A stretch of 9,983 nt of DNA from Prevotellaceae bacterium (GTDB lineage: Bacteria; Bacteroidota; Bacteroidia; Bacteroidales; UBA932). Positions within the stretch are counted from its first letter, which is position 1, and the number at the start of each line of letters is the position of its first letter. The stretch covers positions 1-9,983 of the forward strand of contig JAITAP010000085.1 of the NCBI GenBank assembly GCA_031284065.1, in the 5' to 3' direction. Positions 5,892-9,983 of this stretch are shown here, piece after piece. The notes beneath the pieces were generated by a model. The model was not told the DNA's origin. It did no database searches and was given only the letters and a program-made list of their open reading frames with translations. Position numbers and translations under genes: made by a program.

Positions 5892-6692
5892 TTAGTAGAA
5901 GTGTTGCGATTTTTTTTGCCAGTACTTAATGAGCAAAAATCCGAAAAGCATACCGCCCACGTGGGCAAAGTGCGCCACGTTGCTTCCCTGATTGCTCACC
6001 CCAAGCACGAGCTCCAGCACGCCGTAGCCAATGACAAAGTATTTTGCCTTGATGGGGATAGGCGGAAACAGTAGCATCAGCTGCGTGTTGGGGAAGAGCA
6101 TCCCAAACGCCAGCAGCACGCCAAAAACCGCGCCGCTTGCGCCCACCGTAGGAATGTTCATCCTGCCGCGAATAAGGCTGTTCACATATTCTTCAGCCTG
6201 CGCCGCCAGCGTGGGGCTGTCGGGCGTGGCTGACCATTGGGAGACAAAAGCGTCCAGCGCGCTGGGGTCGATATGGTTGGCGAAATATTTTACGATAAAT
6301 CCCTCAAAGGCGTCGGGGGTGAGCGTGTTCATCAGCGCTTTGGCGGCGCTCTGCACGTGCGAAATTTCTACCCAGTTGACAAACGTGTGGAGGGCCGCCG
6401 CGCCCAGCCCCGTTACAAAGTAGTAGAACAAAAATCGCTTTCCGCCCCACACCTGCTCCAGCGTGCTGCCGAATATCCACAGCGCGTACATGTTGAAAAA
6501 GATGTGCATCAGCCCGCCGTGCATGAACATGTGCGTAACCAGCTGGTGCGGCATAAAGTACTGCGAGCCCGGGTAAAACAAGCCCAGATAGCGTACCAAA
6601 TCAACGCCTGTGCGCTCAAGCAGCATGGTGAGCAGCAGCAGCACAACGTTGGCCATAATAAGGTTTTTTACAACGGGGGTAAGGTTTCTCAT
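5892..6692 (-). CDS. Rhomboid family intramembrane serine protease
   Basis: This 266-residue inner-membrane protease would cleave transmembrane segments of other proteins. The core motifs are intact: H63-x3-N67 in HIFFNMYAL, the catalytic serine S186 in VGASGAVFG, and the catalytic histidine H244 in AHFAHVGGMLFG. Membrane segments are visible at about 10-25, 50-72, 85-105, 185-200, 205-228 and 240-256. Between the third segment and the GASG motif lies a polar insert of about 70 residues (110-180), much longer than in GlpG but of a kind seen in Bacteroidota rhomboids. The ATG is preceded by an A-rich stretch and lies 24 bases after the mutL stop, so the gene is almost certainly in the mutL operon. 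Substrates cannot be deduced. Confidence 0.93.
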   Translation of the reverse strand: MRNLTPVVKNLIMANVVLLLLTMLLERTGVDLVRYLGLFYPGSQYFMPHQLVTHMFMHGGLMHIFFNMYALWIFGSTLEQVWGGKRFLFYYFVTGLGAAALHTFVNWVEISHVQSAAKALMNTLTPDAFEGFIVKYFANHIDPSALDAFVSQWSATPDSPTLAAQAEEYVNSLIRGRMNIPTVGASGAVFGVLLAFGMLFPNTQLMLLFPPIPIKAKYFVIGYGVLELVLGVSNQGSNVAHFAHVGGMLFGFLLIKYWQKKSQHFY

Positions 6693-6716
6693 GTTTATTT
6701 TAATTTTAGCTCATAC

Positions 6717-8579
6717 TCAACTCTCGGCAGCGTTCCGTTCCCGCTTCAAGAATTTTTTATCAAAATCTTCTACGCTAATAATGGCCATCGTTGGCTTTCC
6801 GTCGGGGCTAACGTCGGGCGAGGAGCACGAAAGCAGCCGCGCTACCAAGTTGCGCATTTCTTCTTCGCTTAGCGTTTTTCCCGCCCCAATTGCCATGCTT
6901 GCCGCCATAGACGACGCCAGCGCGTGGCGGTGGTTTTCTTGCAGCGATTTTTCCTCGCGCTTGAGCGTCACCAGCAAGGCTTCGAGCATTTCTCCCGCGT
7001 CTTTTTCCTGCGCTATGGCAGGCATGGCTTGCACTACTACGGTATGGCTGCCGAAATCGCGCACCTCCAGCCCCATGCGCAGCAAATCGTCCGACACGCT
7101 CAGCAGCAAATCGTAGTCGGCAGGCGAGAGCCGCACCGTTTGAGGAAACAGCTCTTGCTGCGCCGGCGATGCGCCGTCGATATTTTGCAGCAGCTCTTCG
7201 TACAGCACCCGCCGGTGCGCGCGCGCCTGATCTATCACCATTAACCCCGACTTAACCGGCGTGAGGATGTACTTTGCCTTGAGCTGAAAAATCCTGCCCT
7301 GAAAGGCGGGCGGCTCTGCCGCCGCTTTGCCCTCTACTTCGGCGTTTATTCTGGATTCTATGATTAGGCTTTCTTCTTTGCTCTCATCACGAAAAAACGG
7401 ATGGTCTTTTGCCAAGCCGTCGTATATTTTTTGCCACTCGCGCGGGCTTTGCGCCTGCTTGCCATGCTCCCTGAACGGGTTGTAGGCAGGGTCAACGGTT
7501 ACCTGCGGAGCGCTCACCACCGTGTCGCGGCGCAGCACGGGGATGTTGATAAGACCCGAAGTTTCAAAGTTGATGGTGGGCGCCAGCGCGTACTTGCCGA
7601 TAGACTCGCGCACGGCGGCGTGGAGAATTTGCCATATCACCTGCTCATCCTCAAACTTAATTTCGGTTTTGGTGGGGTGAATGTTTACGTCTATTCCGGC
7701 GGGGTCAACCTCGAAGTGGATGAAGTACGATGGGTAAAGGCCCTGCGGCAGGAGCTGCTCGTAGGCGCGCAGCACCGCGCTGCGAAAGTAGCTGCTCTGA
7801 AAATACCGCCCGTTGACAAACAAAAATTGCTTGTCCTGCTCTCTGGTTGCGCTCTCGGGAGTTGCCACAAAGCCGCGAAAGTTCACCACCTGCGTTTTTG
7901 TGTCAACATCAATCAAGCCCTTTACGCTTTTAGCTCCGGCAAACATTGCCGCAATGCGCTGCTTGAGCGTGGCGGCGGGCAGCTCTACCTCCTTGCTGCC
8001 GTCTTTCCACAGCGTAAATGCAACTTCGGGGTGGCACAGCGCTATGCGCTTCAGCTCGCTTTCAATGTGGCGAAATTCGGTGTTGTCGGTTTTTAGAAAC
8101 TTGCGGCGGGCAGGTATGTTGAAAAACAAATTTTTCACCGCAATGGAAGTTCCCGTCGGGCAGCTCACCGGCTCCTGAAGCTGCACCTCCGACCCGTTTA
8201 TCACTAAGCGCGTTCCGACGTCGTCGTGGGGGGTGCGCGTTTTCACCTCCACCTCCGCAACGGAAACAATCGACGCCAGCGCCTCGCCGCGAAAGCCAAA
8301 GCTGTGCAGGCGGAACAAGTCGGACGCTTCGCGGATTTTGGAGGTCGCGTGGCGCTCAAAGGCAAGCCGAGCGTCCACTTCGCTCATGCCACAGCCGTTA
8401 TCTACCACCTGCACCAGCGTTCGCCCCGCGCCTTTTATCACAATGCTCACGGCGGTCGCTCCGGCGTCGATGGCGTTTTCCACCAACTCCTTCACCACCG
8501 AAGCCGGGCGCTGCACCACCTCGCCTGCGGCAATCTGGTTGGCTACGCTATCGGGTAAGAGCTGAATGATGTTTTGCAT
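6717..8579 (-). CDS. mutL: DNA mismatch repair protein MutL
   Basis: MutL couples mismatch recognition by MutS to strand removal. This 620-residue protein has a complete GHKL ATPase domain: NQIAAGEVVQRP (14-25), the catalytic base E34 with N35, DNGCGM (60-65), RHATSKI (76-82) and FGFRGEAL (94-101), then NLFFNIPARRKFLK. After a variable linker comes the C-terminal dimerisation domain, including QQELFPQTVRL. The site that normally reads DQHAxxExxxxE in nicking MutL proteins reads DQARAHRRVLYE (450-461), and CPHGRP is replaced by SPDGKP (591-596). Nicking activity is therefore doubtful. The ATG at 8577-8579 has a good promoter upstream. It is the first gene of a probable operon with the rhomboid gene, the small gene and acpH. 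Confidence 0.97.
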   Translation of the reverse strand: MQNIIQLLPDSVANQIAAGEVVQRPASVVKELVENAIDAGATAVSIVIKGAGRTLVQVVDNGCGMSEVDARLAFERHATSKIREASDLFRLHSFGFRGEALASIVSVAEVEVKTRTPHDDVGTRLVINGSEVQLQEPVSCPTGTSIAVKNLFFNIPARRKFLKTDNTEFRHIESELKRIALCHPEVAFTLWKDGSKEVELPAATLKQRIAAMFAGAKSVKGLIDVDTKTQVVNFRGFVATPESATREQDKQFLFVNGRYFQSSYFRSAVLRAYEQLLPQGLYPSYFIHFEVDPAGIDVNIHPTKTEIKFEDEQVIWQILHAAVRESIGKYALAPTINFETSGLINIPVLRRDTVVSAPQVTVDPAYNPFREHGKQAQSPREWQKIYDGLAKDHPFFRDESKEESLIIESRINAEVEGKAAAEPPAFQGRIFQLKAKYILTPVKSGLMVIDQARAHRRVLYEELLQNIDGASPAQQELFPQTVRLSPADYDLLLSVSDDLLRMGLEVRDFGSHTVVVQAMPAIAQEKDAGEMLEALLVTLKREEKSLQENHRHALASSMAASMAIGAGKTLSEEEMRNLVARLLSCSSPDVSPDGKPTMAIISVEDFDKKFLKRERNAAES

Positions 8580-8594
8580 GGGTGTATTTTTTTT

Positions 8595-8616
8595 CCACGT
8601 TACATGTAAGGCGTGG
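8595..8616. promoter_or_regulatory. Nested dyad at the mutL transcription start
   Basis: CCACG (8595-8599) and CGTGG (8612-8616) enclose the perfect ten-base palindrome TTACATGTAA (8600-8609). Read on the minus strand it begins directly after the TAATTTTG box, so it covers the expected start of mutL transcription. It could be a repressor operator or a 5'-leader hairpin. The regulator is unknown. Confidence 0.45.
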
Positions 8617-8647
8617 CAAAATTACATGAAAAGCATGAGAAATCCAA
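8617..8647 (-). promoter_or_regulatory. mutL operon promoter (TTG-N20-TAnnTTTG)
   Basis: On the minus strand TTG (8645-8647) is separated by 20 bases from TAATTTTG (8617-8624). This matches the Bacteroidota -33/-7 arrangement, whose spacing is usually 19-21. Transcription would begin near 8609-8612, about 30 bases before the mutL ATG. Confidence 0.65.
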
Positions 8648-8873
8648 CTTTTTAAAGATAGCGGGGCTACCCCAGTGGCGTTCGAGCGGCTGTCGGGGGT
8701 TTTTGAGGTTTGCTTTTTGCCGCAACAACAGCTGCCTTGTATAGCCTGAATACAGCCGCTAACGATTGCGGGAAGCCAAGCCGTTATACCTGCCCCCGAA
8801 CCGGAGGGCTGCGCAGCATAAGGTATAAGCATAGCCGCCATTCAAAAACAGGCAGGCATGGCTTTTCATTCAC
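8648..8873. other. Palindrome-rich non-coding stretch between ansA and mutL
   Basis: No gene is supported here. The stretch holds several dyads: GCCAT (8837-8841) with ATGGC (8858-8862); TTATACC (8784-8790) with GGTATAA (8822-8828), enclosing the palindrome GCTGCGCAGC (8808-8817); and GGGG-CTA-CCCC (8663-8673), whose CCCC could alternatively pair with GGGGG at 8695-8699 just before TTTTT on the plus strand. It lies directly after the ansA stop, so it probably contains the ansA transcript end, but no classical minus-strand terminator is evident. It may also be a dispersed repeat or a structured RNA. Confidence 0.4.
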
Positions 8874-9914
8874 CTACGGCGCCGTCATTTCTCCGGCGCG
8901 CGAAATTTTCATTTGCTCCTTCACCTGCTCCGCGCTCAACCCATGCCCAAAAAGGAACATCAGCTTGGTAACAGCCGCCTCCGTAGTAATATCGTACCCC
9001 GAAAGGACCCCGATATTCTTGAGGGCTTTTCCGGCTTGGTATCGGTTCATTTCCACCGAGCCGGAGGCGCATTGGGTAACGTTGACCACTACAATTCCCT
9101 TTTTGACCCCCTCCTCAACGGCGGCCAAAAACCGGCTTTCGCCGGGTGCGTTTCCGGCGCCGTAAGTCTCCAGCACAATGCCCTTGAGGTTGGGAGTGGC
9201 GATGATTGACGTTAGCGTTGCCGGCGAAATGCCCGGAAAAAGCTTAATAATTGCCACATTCGTATCCAGCAAGTAGCGAAACCTTGCCGGGCTGCTCTTC
9301 GGAGGGCGGTGAATTAAATCATGCTTATACAGGATATAAGTGCCGGCTTCTGCCAGAATAGGGTAGTTGAAGGAGTTAAAGGCCTTGAAGTTTTCCGCAT
9401 TTATTTTGGTGGTACGGTTTCCCCGCATGAGCAGGTTTTGAAAGAAGATGCACACCTCCGGTACCAGCGCTTCGCCCGCCTGATTTTTATCAACCGCTAT
9501 TTCGAGCGCCGTTATCAGGTTTTCCTTTCCGTCCGTCCGTATCTTGCCAATAGGCAGCTGCGAGCCGGTCAGGATAACCGGCTTGTTGAGGTTTTCCAGC
9601 ATAAAGCTCAGCGCCGAAGCTGAGTAGGCCATCGTGTCCGTGCCGTGTAGAACTACAAAGCCGTCGTACTTTGCGTAGCTGTCTTCGATAATGCGGACAA
9701 TTTTTTTCCATTCTTCCGGCCCCATGTCCGACGAATCAACAGGCTGCTCGAATGGCACGTTGTCAATGTTGAAGTTAAGGCGATTCAGCTCGGGCACATG
9801 CTCTTTCAGGTAGCCAAAATCAAACGATTTCAGCGCTCCGGTCGCCGCATCTTCCGTCATCCCAATAGTTCCGCCGGTATAAATCAATAGCACAGAGGCA
9901 TTATAGTCTAACAT
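8874..9914 (-). CDS. ansA: L-asparaginase, type I (cytoplasmic)
   Basis: This enzyme hydrolyses L-asparagine to aspartate and ammonia. The chosen start at the ATG (9912-9914) gives 346 residues, normal for type I enzymes. There is no signal peptide, in keeping with a cytoplasmic enzyme. Both active-site threonine motifs are present: IYTGGTIGM (T16) near the N-terminus and VLHGTDTMAY (T92, D93). A conserved lysine follows in LMRGNRTTK (K170), probably matching K163 of the E. coli enzyme, and TGSQLPIGKIRTDGKEN is typical of type I. The C-terminal domain contains VLETYGAGNAPG and ITTEAAVTKLMFL. The frame is open to a TTG at 9930-9932, but that codon lies inside the promoter box. The first codons therefore probably begin at MLDYNAS. 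Confidence 0.95.
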   Translation of the reverse strand: MLDYNASVLLIYTGGTIGMTEDAATGALKSFDFGYLKEHVPELNRLNFNIDNVPFEQPVDSSDMGPEEWKKIVRIIEDSYAKYDGFVVLHGTDTMAYSASALSFMLENLNKPVILTGSQLPIGKIRTDGKENLITALEIAVDKNQAGEALVPEVCIFFQNLLMRGNRTTKINAENFKAFNSFNYPILAEAGTYILYKHDLIHRPPKSSPARFRYLLDTNVAIIKLFPGISPATLTSIIATPNLKGIVLETYGAGNAPGESRFLAAVEEGVKKGIVVVNVTQCASGSVEMNRYQAGKALKNIGVLSGYDITTEAAVTKLMFLFGHGLSAEQVKEQMKISRAGEMTAP

Positions 9915-9929
9915 AAAGGTATTTTTTTG

Positions 9930-9937
9930 CAAAGGTA
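9930..9937 (-). promoter_or_regulatory. -7 promoter box of ansA
   Basis: On the minus strand TACCTTTG fits TAnnTTTG. The expected transcription start near 9922-9925 leaves a leader of only about 8-11 bases before the ATG at 9914. A second TACCTTT (9914-9920) runs into the start codon itself. No convincing -33 element is seen, only a T-rich stretch near 9956-9963. Confidence 0.5.
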
Positions 9938-9983
9938 AGATTTTGTTGGCGTAAAATAAAAAATTCAGGTGCGCCCCTTTTTT

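Noticed and set aside
6237..6872. Plus-strand reading frame across the rhomboid and mutL genes
   Set aside because: It is antisense to two well-supported genes and has no recognisable motifs.
8670..8705. GTTCGAG in a GC-rich fold, resembling a tRNA T-arm
   Set aside because: The bases flanking the loop do not form a five-pair T stem, and no acceptor or anticodon arm can be drawn.
8740..8800. GCTAACG...CGTTATAC segments reminiscent of an integron attC site
   Set aside because: The outer cores do not fit RYYYAAC and GTTRRRY, the paired segment is too short, and no integrase or cassette is nearby.
8548..8841. Minus-strand 97-codon frame upstream of mutL
   Set aside because: It crosses the mutL promoter and the dyads, its translation is compositionally unlike the neighbours, and it overlaps the mutL start.

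Overview
The window looks like a chromosomal segment of a Bacteroidota bacterium, most likely of the order Bacteroidales (inference). Four transcription units are preceded by a TAnnTTTG box, the -7 element typical of this phylum. Shine-Dalgarno sites are weak or absent. The MutL-rhomboid pair and a small protein resembling the C-terminal tail of Bacteroidota rhomboids also fit. No rRNA, tRNA, CRISPR array or insertion sequence was recognised.

Layout. Bases 1-461 are non-coding and rich in short hairpins and inverted repeats, ending in a promoter. The plus-strand gene priA (replication restart helicase) follows at about 462-2921. Next comes a two-gene, AT-richer operon (3092-4884) encoding an AbiE-type type IV toxin-antitoxin pair: an AbiEi-like antitoxin and an AbiEii-like nucleotidyltransferase toxin that overlap by four bases. 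A perfect 15-bp inverted repeat abuts the operon's promoter and is a good candidate for the antitoxin's own operator. From 4987 to the end all genes are on the minus strand. In transcription order they are ansA (type I L-asparaginase), then mutL (mismatch repair), a rhomboid protease, a 70-residue relic-like gene and acpH (acyl-carrier-protein phosphodiesterase).

How the genes work together. priA and mutL are genome-maintenance housekeeping genes; ansA and acpH are metabolic. mutL, the rhomboid gene, the small gene and acpH probably form one operon behind a well-formed mutL promoter. The small gene sits where many relatives carry a second rhomboid gene and resembles only that protein's tail, so it may be what remains of it. 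The abiE operon looks like accessory DNA inserted between the convergent priA and acpH genes. It has lower GC content, and it lies between two copies of an imperfect 33-bp direct repeat. The right copy is inside acpH. The left copy is an orphan fragment just downstream of priA that encodes the same AcpH peptide on the same strand.

Most interesting points: the repeat-flanked abiE operon with its dyad operator, the acpH-like relic, the apparent reduction of the second rhomboid to its tail, a 72-base inverted-repeat structure inside the mutL operon, altered endonuclease-motif residues in MutL, and a palindrome-rich non-coding stretch between mutL and ansA.
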